From Demequina phytophila (GTDB lineage: Bacteria; Actinomycetota; Actinomycetes; Actinomycetales; Demequinaceae), in NCBI RefSeq assembly GCF_000971135.1, contig NZ_BBLW01000006.1:166778-230777 (forward strand): 64,000 nucleotides of DNA, read 5' to 3'. Below, one piece after another: positions 9,804-17,500 of this stretch. Position numbers and translations under genes: made by a program. The first letter of the stretch is position 1; the number at the start of each line of letters is the position of its first letter. The notes beneath the pieces are model-generated. The model saw only the letters and a list, made by a program, of their open reading frames with translations, made no database searches and was not told the origin of the DNA.

Positions 9804-9831
9804 TTGATATCCGCATTCCCGCGCGTATATT
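9804..9831 (+). promoter_or_regulatory. sigma-70-type promoter of the DUF1540 gene
   Basis: TTGATA (9804-9809) and TATATT (9826-9831) are 16 bp apart in an unusually AT-rich stretch. Transcription would start near 9838, leaving a leader of about 44 bases with a strong ribosome site GGAGGAAG at 9872-9879. This is among the best consensus promoters in the window. Confidence 0.55.
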
Positions 9832-9881
9832 GGCGAATGTCAGCGCTTTTCGCACCCGCCTCGTCAGCCCCGGAGGAAGTC

Positions 9882-10172
9882 ATGCCCGTCTCGATCGGAC
9901 TGCCCATCGTCTCGTCCTGCTCGGTCGCGAGCTGCGGCTACAACCACGACGGCTGCCACGCCGGCGCCATCTCGGTGGGTGGCGCGCACGCGCACTGCAA
10001 CACCTTCACGGAGACCGACCACAAGGGCGGTGCGGACCCGACCGCCACCGTCGGCGCCTGCAACCGCGAGGACTGCCAGCACAACACGGACCTCATGTGC
10101 ACTGCGGACTCGATCGCGGTGGGCGGCAGCACCGACGTCGCCGACTGCCTCACCTTCCTGGTCCGCGCCTAG
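9882..10172 (+). CDS. DUF1540 cysteine-rich small protein
   Basis: A 96-residue protein with two DUF1540-type halves: CSVASCGYNHDGCHAGAI...HCNTF and CNREDCQHNTDLMCTADSI...CLTF. Each half carries four Cys, plus His, in a C-x4-C-x6-C...C pattern that looks metal-binding. The family has no established function; it is common in Gram-positive bacteria. The ATG at 9882 is chosen because GGAGGAAG lies at perfect spacing, although an ATG at 9840 is in frame. The gene has its own good promoter and a terminator hairpin right behind it, so it is probably a highly expressed single-gene unit. No signal peptide is visible. Confidence 0.85.
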   Translation: MPVSIGLPIVSSCSVASCGYNHDGCHAGAISVGGAHAHCNTFTETDHKGGADPTATVGACNREDCQHNTDLMCTADSIAVGGSTDVADCLTFLVRA

Positions 10173-10184
10173 CGTCACACCTCC

Positions 10185-10224
10185 CGGCCCCGGCCGCGCC
10201 CCTACCCGGGCGAGGCCGGGGCCG
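10185..10224 (+). terminator. hairpin terminator after DUF1540 gene
   Basis: CGGCCCCGGCC (10185-10195) pairs perfectly with GGCCGGGGCCG (10214-10224), starting 12 bases after the stop. There is no T-run, as is usual in such GC-rich genomes. Confidence 0.55.
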
Positions 10225-10232
10225 AGTGGTGC

Positions 10233-10251
10233 CCGGGGCATCGTCCCCCGG
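10233..10251. terminator. second hairpin containing the repeated 10-mer
   Basis: CCGGGG (10233-10238) pairs with CCCCGG (10246-10251) around a 7-base loop. The loop and right arm contain the reverse-oriented 10-mer (10238-10247). Confidence 0.4.
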
Positions 10252-10300
10252 CCGTTTCCGCGTCACACCGCCGTCACACCGGGGTGAGAGACTCGCCTGC

Positions 10301-11065
10301 GTGACCCCCTCCCGCACCCTGCTCGGCGTTGCGCCGCCTCAGTGGGCGGACGCGTGGGCGGGGCTCAAGGCCATCGCGCCGCTCATGCCCGGCTCCGCGC
10401 TGTTCGGACTGGCGTTCGGCGCGCTCGTCAACGTCGCGGGCATCAACCCGTGGGTGGGCAACTTCGCGTCCGTGTCCGTGGTGGCCGGCGCCAGCCAGAT
10501 CGCGATCGTCGAGTCGATCCGCACCGGCGCGCCCGCGGTGATCGCGGTGCTCACGGCTCTGGTGATCAACGCGCGGTTCGCGCTGTACTCGGCGGCGCTC
10601 GCGCCGGTCTTCGCGGCCTTCCCGCGGCGGTGGAAGCTGGGCCTCGCGCACCTCATGACCGACCAGGCGGCGGTGGTCGCGCTCCAGGAGCACGAGAGGT
10701 GGCCGGACCCGGTGCGGCGGCGCTGGTTCGTGGTGGGCGGCGCGCTGCCGTTCGTGGCCGTGTGGTGCGTGGGATCGGCGGCGGGAATCGCGTTGGGTCC
10801 GGTGATCCCTGAGGCGTGGCAGATCGGGTTCATCGTGCCGCTGATGTTCCTCGCAGTGCTGGTGCCCGGGCTGCGCGGCGCACCGGCGCTCACCGCGGTG
10901 GGCGTGTCGACCGTGGTGGTGCTCGCGGCGCACGGCCTGCCGTACGGGCTCAACGTGCTCGCGGGGGCGATCGCGGGCATCGCGGTGGGGTCGCTGGTGC
11001 CCGACCGCGCCCAGCATCCGGACACCGACGACGGCCTCGCGCATGACCCGGGGGCGGGCGAATGA
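10301..11065 (+). CDS. azlC: AzlC-family branched-chain amino acid exporter subunit
   Basis: A 254-residue membrane protein of the AzlC family, the large subunit of the AzlCD exporter for branched-chain amino acids and related molecules. The N-terminal half has the family's GLAFGALVNVAGINPW and ASQIAIVESI segments, followed by INARFALYSAALAP. About seven or eight hydrophobic helices are visible. The GTG at 10301 fits the family N-terminus. The TGA overlaps the ATG of azlD by four bases, the standard coupled arrangement. No dedicated regulator is adjacent. Confidence 0.9.
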   Translation: MTPSRTLLGVAPPQWADAWAGLKAIAPLMPGSALFGLAFGALVNVAGINPWVGNFASVSVVAGASQIAIVESIRTGAPAVIAVLTALVINARFALYSAALAPVFAAFPRRWKLGLAHLMTDQAAVVALQEHERWPDPVRRRWFVVGGALPFVAVWCVGSAAGIALGPVIPEAWQIGFIVPLMFLAVLVPGLRGAPALTAVGVSTVVVLAAHGLPYGLNVLAGAIAGIAVGSLVPDRAQHPDTDDGLAHDPGAGE

Positions 11066-11376
11066 GGACCTTCCTGATCTTCCTCGCGGCCGGGATCGGC
11101 ACGTACGCGATCCGCGTATCCGGGATCGTGATGTTCGGCGGTGAGCGGCGGCTGCCGCCACGCGTCGAACGGTCGTTGCGCCTGGTGGGCCCGGCTGCGT
11201 TGGCGGCGATCATCGCGAACTCGCTGCTGCTCGACCAGGGCTCGTGGCGGGAATTCGGCGCGTGGCACATCGCGGCGCTCGTCGCGGTCGGGGTCGCGCT
11301 GTGGAAGCGCTCCTCCGGGTGGACCATGGCTGCGGGCGCGGCCGCGTTCGCGGCGCTGCTGCTGGCCGGGCTCTAG
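11062..11376 (+). CDS. azlD: AzlD-family small exporter subunit
   Basis: A 104-residue membrane protein with four hydrophobic helices, starting MRTFLIFLAAGIGTYAIRV. It matches the AzlD family, the obligatory small partner of AzlC. It overlaps azlC by four bases. The conserved YAIRVSG in the first helix and the RLVGPAALAAIIANSLL stretch are characteristic. It ends one base before the convergent DUF1349 gene, leaving no room for a separate terminator. Confidence 0.9.
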   Translation: MRTFLIFLAAGIGTYAIRVSGIVMFGGERRLPPRVERSLRLVGPAALAAIIANSLLLDQGSWREFGAWHIAALVAVGVALWKRSSGWTMAAGAAAFAALLLAGL

Positions 11377-11377
11377 A

Positions 11378-11968
11378 TCAGTCCTCCGGGTGGAGCGAGG
11401 CGTCCGCCGGACCGAGGCGGACGCTGGTGAAGCGCACCGTCAGGCCCGGGCGCGTGGGGGCCGCGCAGAACGGGCCGGCCAGCACCACGGCGTCCGGGTC
11501 GAGCGGGGCCACGCGGATCAGCCGCCACGGCTCGTCGCCCGCGCGGGCGCGCAGGGTGACGGCGTCGCCCGAGCGCGAGGCGCGGACGGTGACCTCGCGG
11601 CCAGCCCACTCGGGGACCGGCGCGACGGACCAGTCCGAGACTCCGCGCGTCACCACGGCGCCCACCTGGGGCTCGCCGTCGGAGAACTCGACGCCCGCCT
11701 TGATCCAGCTCTCGGCGTCGACACGCAGCATCACGCCACCCTGGTCGAACTGGGCGCCGTAGTCGAGCAACCAGCTCACCTCGATCGCGGTCCCGTTCTC
11801 GAGGGGGACCACGAGGGCGTGGGCGTCGTCATGGATGAAGCCGTAGCTCGTGACGCGCCACGCGTCCGAGCCCTCGCGAGCCTCGACGTCGAGCGCGCCG
11901 TCGCTCACGGTGGCGCCGACGGGCGGGGTGGTCCAGGTGCCGGTCTCGAGCAGCGTCGCGAGGTCCAT
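11378..11968 (-). CDS. DUF1349 concanavalin-like protein
   Basis: A 196-residue soluble protein of the DUF1349 group (concanavalin A-like jelly-roll fold), rich in beta strands. Recognisable segments are FDQGGVMLRVDAESWIKAGVEFSDG and WSVAPVPEW, the most conserved part of this family. The family may bind carbohydrate, but no enzymatic function is established. No signal peptide is present. It starts at an ATG about 210 bp from padR and converges with azlD. Confidence 0.8.
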   Translation of the reverse strand: MDLATLLETGTWTTPPVGATVSDGALDVEAREGSDAWRVTSYGFIHDDAHALVVPLENGTAIEVSWLLDYGAQFDQGGVMLRVDAESWIKAGVEFSDGEPQVGAVVTRGVSDWSVAPVPEWAGREVTVRASRSGDAVTLRARAGDEPWRLIRVAPLDPDAVVLAGPFCAAPTRPGLTVRFTSVRLGPADASLHPED

Positions 11969-12010
11969 GCGGCCAGCGTAGGGGTGCTTCCTGCGGCGCC
12001 GCGTCCCGTA

Positions 12011-12098
12011 TGCAGGGCCATCGGCTCAACAATCCTGCATGCGTGCCCGCGGCGACCCGTCTGCAGGATGGGCCCCGCGGCAGTCCTGCATGCAGGAC
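12011..12098. repeat. cluster of TCCTGCA/TGCAGGA elements
   Basis: Between DUF1349 and padR the heptamer TGCAGGR or its complement appears near 12011, 12033 and 12062, and as the perfect 16-bp palindrome GTCCTGCATGCAGGAC at 12083-12098. Such clustering upstream of divergent genes suggests a multi-site operator. Confidence 0.45.
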
Positions 12099-12177
12099 GC
12101 CCGCCTCGTCACGCGCTCGCTATACCTCAGACCTCTATGTATCCTGCTGTGAGGGTTACCGAGACGAGGAGACCGAG

Positions 12178-12552
12178 ATGAAGGTGGGCAAGGACCTCAT
12201 GGCCGCGAGCGCCGCGCCGCTGGTGCTCGCGATCCTCGCGGAGGGCGAGAGCTACGGCTACGCGATCGTCAAGCGGGTGCGCGAGCTGTCCGACGGCGAG
12301 ATCGAGTGGACCGACGGGCTCCTCTACCCCCTGCTCCACCGCCTCGAGGACGCGGGGCATGTCACCTCGCGCTGGGGCGCCTCGGAGACCGGACGCCGTC
12401 GCCGCTACTACGAGGTCACCCCCTCCGGTAGGGCCGAGCTCGCGGAGCACCGTCGCCAGTGGGCCGCGGTGGTGGGGGCGCTGCAGTCCGCCTGGAAGGA
12501 CGTCGCGGACGCGGCCGTGCTGGGGACGATGCGCCCAGGAGTCGCGCTGTGA
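12178..12552 (+). CDS. PadR-family transcriptional regulator
   Basis: A 124-residue PadR regulator. The winged helix is unmistakable: ILAEGESYGYAIVKRV, then TDGLLYPLLHRLEDAGHV, and the wing RRRRYYEVTPSGRAEL. A short C-terminal helix provides dimerisation. The ribosome site GAGGAGA lies just upstream of the ATG. The TGA overlaps the GTG of the membrane-protein gene by four bases. PadR proteins with such a partner often control their own operon; the region before the gene holds AT-rich TATACCTCAGACC and TATGTATCC segments plus the TGCAGGA cluster. The repeated 10-mer at 12523-12532 is read as Gly-Thr-Met-Arg. Confidence 0.92.
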   Translation: MKVGKDLMAASAAPLVLAILAEGESYGYAIVKRVRELSDGEIEWTDGLLYPLLHRLEDAGHVTSRWGASETGRRRRYYEVTPSGRAELAEHRRQWAAVVGALQSAWKDVADAAVLGTMRPGVAL

Positions 12553-13925
12553 CCGCGCCCGAGGCGTCGGGCCCGGCGGGCGCGCCGGCCGTAGGCGCCG
12601 AGGTCGAGGCGGAGATCGGGCGCTGGCGCCAGTACATCCTCGCGCGCGGGTCCGTCTCCGCCGAGGACGCAGACGAGCTCGAGGACCACCTGCGCGGACA
12701 CGTCGACGGGCTCATGGACGCCGGGCTCGCCGACGACGAGGCGCTGCTGGTCGCCGTCAAGCGCATGGGCAGCCAGGCCGAGGTGGCGCACGAGTTCGCC
12801 CGTCAGCACTCGCGCCGGCTGTGGCGCGACCTGGTGCTCGACGGCGGGACGCCGCGATCGCGCGACGGGATCCTGGGCATGCTCGCATTCGGCGCGGCGG
12901 CGGGGCTCGCCGCGAAGGTGATGTGGCTGCTCGCCGCGAATCGCGAGCACGTGCAGGACGCAGCGCCGGTCGGCATCCCGCTGGTGCTCGGCGTCCTGGC
13001 GACGTTCCTGTGGTGGCGGCGCCGCGCATCGTCCCGCGTTGTCCTTGCGATCGGCGGCACGGCCGTCGGCCTGGCCGCGCTCGGCCTCGCGTACCCCTTC
13101 GACGCGCGGGCCGACACTGCGATCCTCTTCGCGATCCACGCCGCGATAGCGATGTGGCTCGCGGTGGGCGTGGGCTATGCGGGCGGTCACTGGCGGTCGC
13201 GAGCGGCGCGCATGGACTTCATCCGGTTCACGGGCGAGTGGGCCATCTACATGTTCCTCATCGCGACCGCCGGCGGCGCGCTCATGGGCGTCTCGATGGC
13301 GGTGTTCCAGGGCCTCGGCATCGACATCGCGGACGCGCTGTTCCTGTGGGTGCTGCCGCTCGGCCTGGGCGGCGCGACCGTGGTTGCAGCGTGGCTGGTC
13401 GAATCCAAGCAGGAGGTGCTCGAGACCATCGCGCCCGTGCTGACGCGGATCTTCACCCCCATCGCCACCATCGCGGTGCTGGCGATGCTGGCCGGCGCGC
13501 TGGTGTCGGGCGGCTTCGAGGACAGCCGCGAGTCGCTCATCGCGGTGGACCTGCTGCTCGTGGTGGTGCTGGGGCTGGTGCTCTACTCGCTCACGGCGCA
13601 GTCGCCGGCCAGCCCCGTGGGCTGGGCGGACCGGATGCAGCTCGCTCTCGTGGTGGCCGCACTCCTGCTCGACCTGGCGGCGCTGGTCGCGATGGCCGGG
13701 CGCGTGGCCGAGTTCGGGTTCACCCCCAACCGGCTGGTGACGCTCGGCGTCAACGCGGTGCTGGTCGCGAACCTGGGCGTGACGGCCTGGCTGTACATCC
13801 GGCGGGTGGCGCGACGCGGCGACCTCGCTCCCCTGCTGCGCTGGCAGACCGGCTACATCCCGGTCTACGGCGTGTGGGCCCTGGCAGTCTGCGTGGTGGT
13901 CCCGCCGCTGTTCGCGTTCGCGTGA
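12549..13925 (+). CDS. permease-prefix-domain membrane protein
   Basis: A 458-residue integral membrane protein. Residues 15-75 form a helical cytoplasmic 'permease prefix' domain (EIGRWRQYILARGSVSAEDADELEDHLR), which in many actinobacteria is encoded directly after a PadR regulator. It is followed by about ten hydrophobic segments in a regular series. Function is unknown; relatives are annotated as permeases or as DUF1700-like membrane proteins involved in envelope stress. The GTG start overlaps the padR TGA by four bases. It carries the repeated 10-mer at 13026-13035. Confidence 0.8.
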   Translation: MTAPEASGPAGAPAVGAEVEAEIGRWRQYILARGSVSAEDADELEDHLRGHVDGLMDAGLADDEALLVAVKRMGSQAEVAHEFARQHSRRLWRDLVLDGGTPRSRDGILGMLAFGAAAGLAAKVMWLLAANREHVQDAAPVGIPLVLGVLATFLWWRRRASSRVVLAIGGTAVGLAALGLAYPFDARADTAILFAIHAAIAMWLAVGVGYAGGHWRSRAARMDFIRFTGEWAIYMFLIATAGGALMGVSMAVFQGLGIDIADALFLWVLPLGLGGATVVAAWLVESKQEVLETIAPVLTRIFTPIATIAVLAMLAGALVSGGFEDSRESLIAVDLLLVVVLGLVLYSLTAQSPASPVGWADRMQLALVVAALLLDLAALVAMAGRVAEFGFTPNRLVTLGVNAVLVANLGVTAWLYIRRVARRGDLAPLLRWQTGYIPVYGVWALAVCVVVPPLFAFA

Positions 13926-13927
13926 GG

Positions 13928-14137
13928 CTACGCGGCGCGACCCGAGCCGGTCGCCTCCGCGGCGCCACAGGCCGCGGCGTGCGCGATGGGATCCACGAGG
14001 TCGGCGATGCCGCGGCGGATGAGATGGGCGACCACGTCCTGGGCGACGCGCGCGGCGACCGCCTCATCCGACACGACCCCGAGCGCCGCGCGGTAGGCCG
14101 CGGCACGCATCCCCTCAAGCAGCTGCACATCGATCAC
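13928..14137 (-). CDS. small helical protein, unknown
   Basis: A 69-residue Ala-rich helical protein with a GTG start, beginning MIDVQLLEGMRAAAYRAAL. It ends two bases from the convergent membrane-protein gene. There is no recognisable family, signal or motif; two Cys lie near the C-terminus (AACGAA). The codon choice looks genuine and the frame has an amphipathic pattern, but no homology is evident to me. It could be a spurious frame. Confidence 0.45.
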   Translation of the reverse strand: MIDVQLLEGMRAAAYRAALGVVSDEAVAARVAQDVVAHLIRRGIADLVDPIAHAAACGAAEATGSGRAA

Positions 14138-14231
14138 GGATCAGAAGATAGCGGCGACCTCTGACAACGCCCCACCAGCCCTCCTAGGCTGAGGACGAGC
14201 CGCGCATCCCGGCGCGCACGAGGAGGCGACG

Positions 14232-14624
14232 ATGCCCGCGTTCCTGATCGCCGCCCACCATCGGGGCGACAACCCGTTCAACCTCGCCGTGGACAAGGAC
14301 CCCGTCTGGGCGGACCTCGTCGCGCTCGACACCGACCTCCGGGAAGCGGGCGCGCTGATCTTCTCGCGAGGCCTCCACGGCCCCGACGCCACCGTCAGCA
14401 TGCGCATCGCATCCGACCTCACCCTCGCCGAGGCACCGGGCCCGCTCCAGGACGAGGAGCATTGGCTGTCAGGCATGTGGCTGCTCGAGTGCGCGGACAT
14501 GGACGAGGCGCTCGCGTGGGGCCGCCGTGCCGCCCGTGCGCACCGTTGCGACGTCGAGGTGCGCCCCTTCCAAGGCCCGATCCCGGGGCTCACGGAAGCG
14601 GCGCATCGTGCCTCCGGGCGCTGA
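14232..14624 (+). CDS. YCII-related domain protein
   Basis: A 130-residue protein of the YCII/DGPF superfamily (dimeric alpha-beta barrel). Typical signs are the early strand FLIAAHHRGDN, a middle strand ALIFSRGL, and the C-terminal ALAWGRRAARAHRCDVEVRPF, which fits the family's 'A-x-x-W-A' region. The function of most members is unknown; some resemble sigma-factor-linked proteins or dehalogenase-like enzymes. A ribosome site GAGGAGG lies just before the ATG. It is followed after 12 bp by the phosphotransferase gene in the same direction, so both may be co-transcribed. Confidence 0.75.
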   Translation: MPAFLIAAHHRGDNPFNLAVDKDPVWADLVALDTDLREAGALIFSRGLHGPDATVSMRIASDLTLAEAPGPLQDEEHWLSGMWLLECADMDEALAWGRRAARAHRCDVEVRPFQGPIPGLTEAAHRASGR

Positions 14625-14636
14625 TAGTTTCGCGAG

Positions 14637-15545
14637 ATGATACGCGACGCCGGCCCGCCGCCCGCCCACCCGGCGATCTCGCGCGCGCTCGCGCGGGCGC
14701 TGGTGGACCGCCAGCTGCCCGGGCTCGCGCACCTCGAGATCGGCGAGCGGTTCGACGGCTGGGACATGGTGGTCTACCGCCTCGGCGAGGAGCTGGGGCT
14801 GCGGCTGCCGCGCGTCGAGGCTGCGGTGGGACCGCTCGCGCGCGAGTCGCGGCTGCTCGAGCACGTGGGCGCCGGGTGGACGTTCCCGCACCCGCGCGTG
14901 ATCGCGAGCGGCGTGGCGCAGGACGGCTACCCGTGGCCGTGGGCGGTGGTGAGCTGGCTGCCGGGCGCGACCGCCGACGCGACGCCGCTGGACGCGAGCG
15001 CGGGGCCCGCCCTGGGGCGCGCGTTCGCCCAGGTCCACTCCCCCGCAGGCGAGGACGCGTGGTTCAACCCGGAGCAGTCGATCACGCTGGTCGAGCGCGA
15101 GGACAACCTCGACTGGGCGCTGGGAATGCTGGTCGACGCGGCGGGCCCGGACGGCGAACGGCTCGACCGCGGCGCGCTCCGCGAGGTCTGGGTCGAGGCA
15201 CTCGAGGCGCCCGCCCCCACCGAGGTGGTGTGGTCGCACGCCGACCCGCACGGCTCCAACCTGCTGGGCGTCGACGGGACGTTCGCGGGGATCATCGACT
15301 GGGGCAAGATGGCCGGCTGCGAGCGCGCCGTCGACCTGTCCTTCCTCTACACCGCGATGCCGGCGGCGGGAGTGGCGTTGGCGGTCGAGGCGTATCGCGA
15401 GGCGTCCGGATGCGAGGACCCCGGGCTCGAGGCGCGCATGCGCGGCATCGCGGTGGCGAAGTGCGCGTCGTGGGCGGTGCTCGACCGGCCGCTCAACATC
15501 GCGATGGCGTGGCGAGGGTTCGCAGAGCTGGGCGTGCTGCGCTGA
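14637..15545 (+). CDS. APH-like phosphotransferase
   Basis: A 302-residue kinase-fold protein of the aminoglycoside phosphotransferase / fructosamine kinase superfamily. The catalytic loop WSHADPHGSNLL contains the HxDxxxxN pattern, and the magnesium motif is IIDWGKM. The N-lobe contains the nucleotide-binding strands (MVVYRLGEELGLRLPR). Substrate is not evident: members include antibiotic kinases, macrolide kinases and sugar or choline kinases. No resistance-gene features or mobile elements adjoin it, so it is probably a core gene. The ATG start gives the normal family length. Confidence 0.85.
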   Translation: MIRDAGPPPAHPAISRALARALVDRQLPGLAHLEIGERFDGWDMVVYRLGEELGLRLPRVEAAVGPLARESRLLEHVGAGWTFPHPRVIASGVAQDGYPWPWAVVSWLPGATADATPLDASAGPALGRAFAQVHSPAGEDAWFNPEQSITLVEREDNLDWALGMLVDAAGPDGERLDRGALREVWVEALEAPAPTEVVWSHADPHGSNLLGVDGTFAGIIDWGKMAGCERAVDLSFLYTAMPAAGVALAVEAYREASGCEDPGLEARMRGIAVAKCASWAVLDRPLNIAMAWRGFAELGVLR

Positions 15546-15619
15546 GCGGTGAGGTTCCCGCCGCGGGCACGCCCGCGTAGTCTCGGGCGTTGACCCCGCG
15601 AACCCCCTGAGGAGGGACG

Positions 15620-16171
15620 ATGTCCGCGCTCCAACCTGCATCCGCGACGGCAGGCATGCTGCCGATCGCGGCGATCGGCGCCGTGCTGGTGCTGGTCGCG
15701 TGGGGCGTGGGTGCGATCTTCGGGCACGGACGGCGGGTGGCGCTGTGGGCGGCGATGCTCACGTGCCTCGCGGTGATCCTGTGGGTGACGATCGGGCTCA
15801 CGGTGGTGACGCACTCCGGCGGCACCGGCGGCGTCAACCTCACCCCGGGCCAGGAGATCCGCCGCGCGCTGGAGACCGGCGCGGGGGCGCCGTGGATGAA
15901 CCTGGTGGGCAACGTGCTGCTGTTCCTGCCGTTCGGGACGGTCGCGGCGATGATGACGCGCGGCGGGTTCTTCCTGCGGGTGCTCACCGGGACCGGGCTC
16001 GGACTCGCGTTGTCCGCGGCGATCGAGGCGACGCAATACCTGCTCGGGCGCGTCGCCGACGTCGACGACATCATCCTCAACACCGCCGGCGCCTTCCTCG
16101 GGGCGTTCGCGGCCGCGCTGGTGCTGTCGCTCGGCGGATCCTCCGGCCGGGCGGAGCGGGCGCGGGCCTGA
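15620..16171 (+). CDS. VanZ-family membrane protein
   Basis: A 183-residue membrane protein with the VanZ core: PWMNLVGNVLLFLPFG, then LSAAIEATQYLLGRVADVDD and ILNTAGAFLG. The conserved Glu, Gln, Arg and Asp of the family are present. Five hydrophobic helices are visible. VanZ gives low-level teicoplanin resistance in enterococci, but most chromosomal relatives have no known role. The ATG has an excellent ribosome site GAGGAGGG, part of which with the start forms GGGACGATGT, one base off the repeated 10-mer. The tRNA-Lys follows 71 bp downstream. Confidence 0.85.
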   Translation: MSALQPASATAGMLPIAAIGAVLVLVAWGVGAIFGHGRRVALWAAMLTCLAVILWVTIGLTVVTHSGGTGGVNLTPGQEIRRALETGAGAPWMNLVGNVLLFLPFGTVAAMMTRGGFFLRVLTGTGLGLALSAAIEATQYLLGRVADVDDIILNTAGAFLGAFAAALVLSLGGSSGRAERARA

Positions 16172-16242
16172 GTCCCGCTGGTTGTGTCGCCCCGGCTGCC
16201 CGGTTGCGAGGGACGATGCACGGCGCGGCTAGCATTGGCCGT

Positions 16243-16315
16243 GGGCCTCTAGCTCAGTCGGTAGAGCAGCGGACTTTTAATCCGTAGGTCGTGGGTTCGA
16301 GCCCCACGGGGCCCA
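16243..16315 (+). tRNA. tRNA-Lys (anticodon TTT)
   Basis: A complete 73-base cloverleaf. The acceptor stem GGGCCTC pairs with GGGGCCC (one G-T pair) and the discriminator is A. The D arm is AGCTCAGTCGGTAGAGC, the anticodon stem GCGGA pairs with TCCGT around loop CTTTTAA, and the T arm is GTGGG-TTCGAGC-CCCAC. CCA is not encoded. The next gene is a toxin-antitoxin pair, consistent with tRNA genes acting as integration sites. Confidence 0.97.
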
Positions 16316-16340
16316 CTTCGCGAAACTCGCAGGGGTCCGC

Positions 16341-16799
16341 TCATCCTCCGGCTTTGCGCGCGAGCGCCGCCGCATGGAGTTCCTGTGCCGCGCGTTCGGC
16401 GAGGTCCGCGTCAGCGGCGCCGACCGGCTTCGCGTCGAAGTGGCTTTGGTTACGGGCTCGGCGCAAGCGGTCGAAGCGGCGTGCGGCCGCGTCGCCCGGC
16501 GGCGTGTCGAGGATGGCACGCAGGAATCGTCCGAGCGCTTCGTGCTGGCCGGGCCCATTGGTGGTGCGGTAGCCGTGCGCCGCGAGGAGGGCCTCGCCGA
16601 CGTCGTGCGCGGCGTCGTAGGCGATGTCGTACTTCACCCCGGCGCTGGTGAGCAATGGGAGCTGACTGATCCGATCGGCGGCGGCCGCGAGGAACGCCCG
16701 GGCGCGCGCCTGGTCCGGGACGACCTTCTCGAGCCGCCGGGCAGCGACCAGAGCGTCCACGGCCTGCTGCTGCGTGGCGCTCAGCGGCGTCACGGCCAT
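16341..16799 (-). CDS. HEPN-domain toxin-like protein
   Basis: A 152-residue, mostly helical protein with a HEPN-type RNase motif: R114 with H120 (R-x5-H in RRARNQSHF). It follows a nucleotidyltransferase gene, and the two overlap by 10 bp, matching the MNT-HEPN (HepT/MntA-type) toxin-antitoxin arrangement. In characterised pairs the HEPN toxin is an RNase that the MNT partner silences by adding AMP residues to a tyrosine near the motif. Here a conserved Tyr is not directly next to the motif, although YDIAYDAAHD lies in the second helix. Toxicity is inferred. The gene ends 25 bp from the tRNA-Lys. Confidence 0.75.
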   Translation of the reverse strand: MAVTPLSATQQQAVDALVAARRLEKVVPDQARARAFLAAAADRISQLPLLTSAGVKYDIAYDAAHDVGEALLAAHGYRTTNGPGQHEALGRFLRAILDTPPGDAAARRFDRLRRARNQSHFDAKPVGAADADLAERAAQELHAAALARKAGG

Positions 16800-17374
16800 T
16801 GCTCGCCTCCGATGATCGGCACGGTCGGACTGCTGCGCACCTGGTCGAGGAACCCGGAGTCCCCGCGAGCCTCATCGGGGGTGAGGATGGTCGCGTTGAC
16901 CGGCCGATGCACGAACTCCTCGGCACGATCACATGCCCGATACACCGACTCCGGGTCGGGCGCGCCGATCACCATCACGTCGATGTCATTCGGCGCCGCC
17001 CCCGCGACGCCGCGCATGCGGGCGGCGAACGAACCGTAGAGGAACGCAGCCTCGATTCCATCGATCCGCGCGAACTCCTCGGCGAGGAGCGCCACGGGCC
17101 CCGTCGCGATGAGGAGGATCTCGCGCAGCGGCGGAACCAGCGGGCTCGAGTCGCTTGCGCGGAGCATGCGCGTGCGTCCGACAAGCCGTTCGGCGAGGAT
17201 ACCGGCATCCAGCAATCGCGCGACTTCTCGGTGCGCGGTGGGATAGGCCAGGTCGGCCCGTGACGCGAGGTCGGTGAGGCTGATCTCATCGTCGCCGAGG
17301 ATCACGACCGAGAGCAGGCGCGCTTGCCCCTCCGACCGGAAGATCGGGGCGAGGAGCGGCGGCTCTGTTCTCAT
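16790..17374 (-). CDS. HTH-nucleotidyltransferase (MNT) antitoxin
   Basis: A 194-residue fusion. Residues 15-70 form a winged helix-turn-helix (LTDLASRADLAYPTAHREVARLLDAG). Residues 85-194 form a minimal nucleotidyltransferase with G114-S115 and the metal pair D130-x-D132 (NDIDVMVIG). The fusion suggests one protein that both represses the operon and AMPylates its HEPN partner. A TTG-initiated extension from 17395 is possible, but the ATG at 17374 is preferred because GGAG-N6-CTCC and TATAAT-like sequence lie just upstream. The upstream DNA is strongly AT-rich, unlike its neighbours. Confidence 0.78.
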   Translation of the reverse strand: MRTEPPLLAPIFRSEGQARLLSVVILGDDEISLTDLASRADLAYPTAHREVARLLDAGILAERLVGRTRMLRASDSSPLVPPLREILLIATGPVALLAEEFARIDGIEAAFLYGSFAARMRGVAGAAPNDIDVMVIGAPDPESVYRACDRAEEFVHRPVNATILTPDEARGDSGFLDQVRSSPTVPIIGGEQWP

Positions 17375-17375
17375 A

Positions 17376-17399
17376 TAATGGAGATTATCCTCCAATATA
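17376..17399 (-). promoter_or_regulatory. AT-rich promoter/operator of the MNT-HEPN pair
   Basis: On the plus strand the segment reads ATAATGGAG ATTATC CTCCAATATA: TGGAG and CTCCA form an inverted repeat with a 6-base spacer, embedded in TATAAT-like sequence. It is a likely autoregulatory site for the HTH part of the antitoxin. Confidence 0.4.
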
Positions 17400-17500
17400 G
17401 CGATCCGTCAACGGTCGAGCTCAATGGGACTCGGAACTTCAGCTGCCTGCGCTCCGCCTTGGACTGCCCGCCCACGCCGCGACGACGAACCTTTCGCGAC

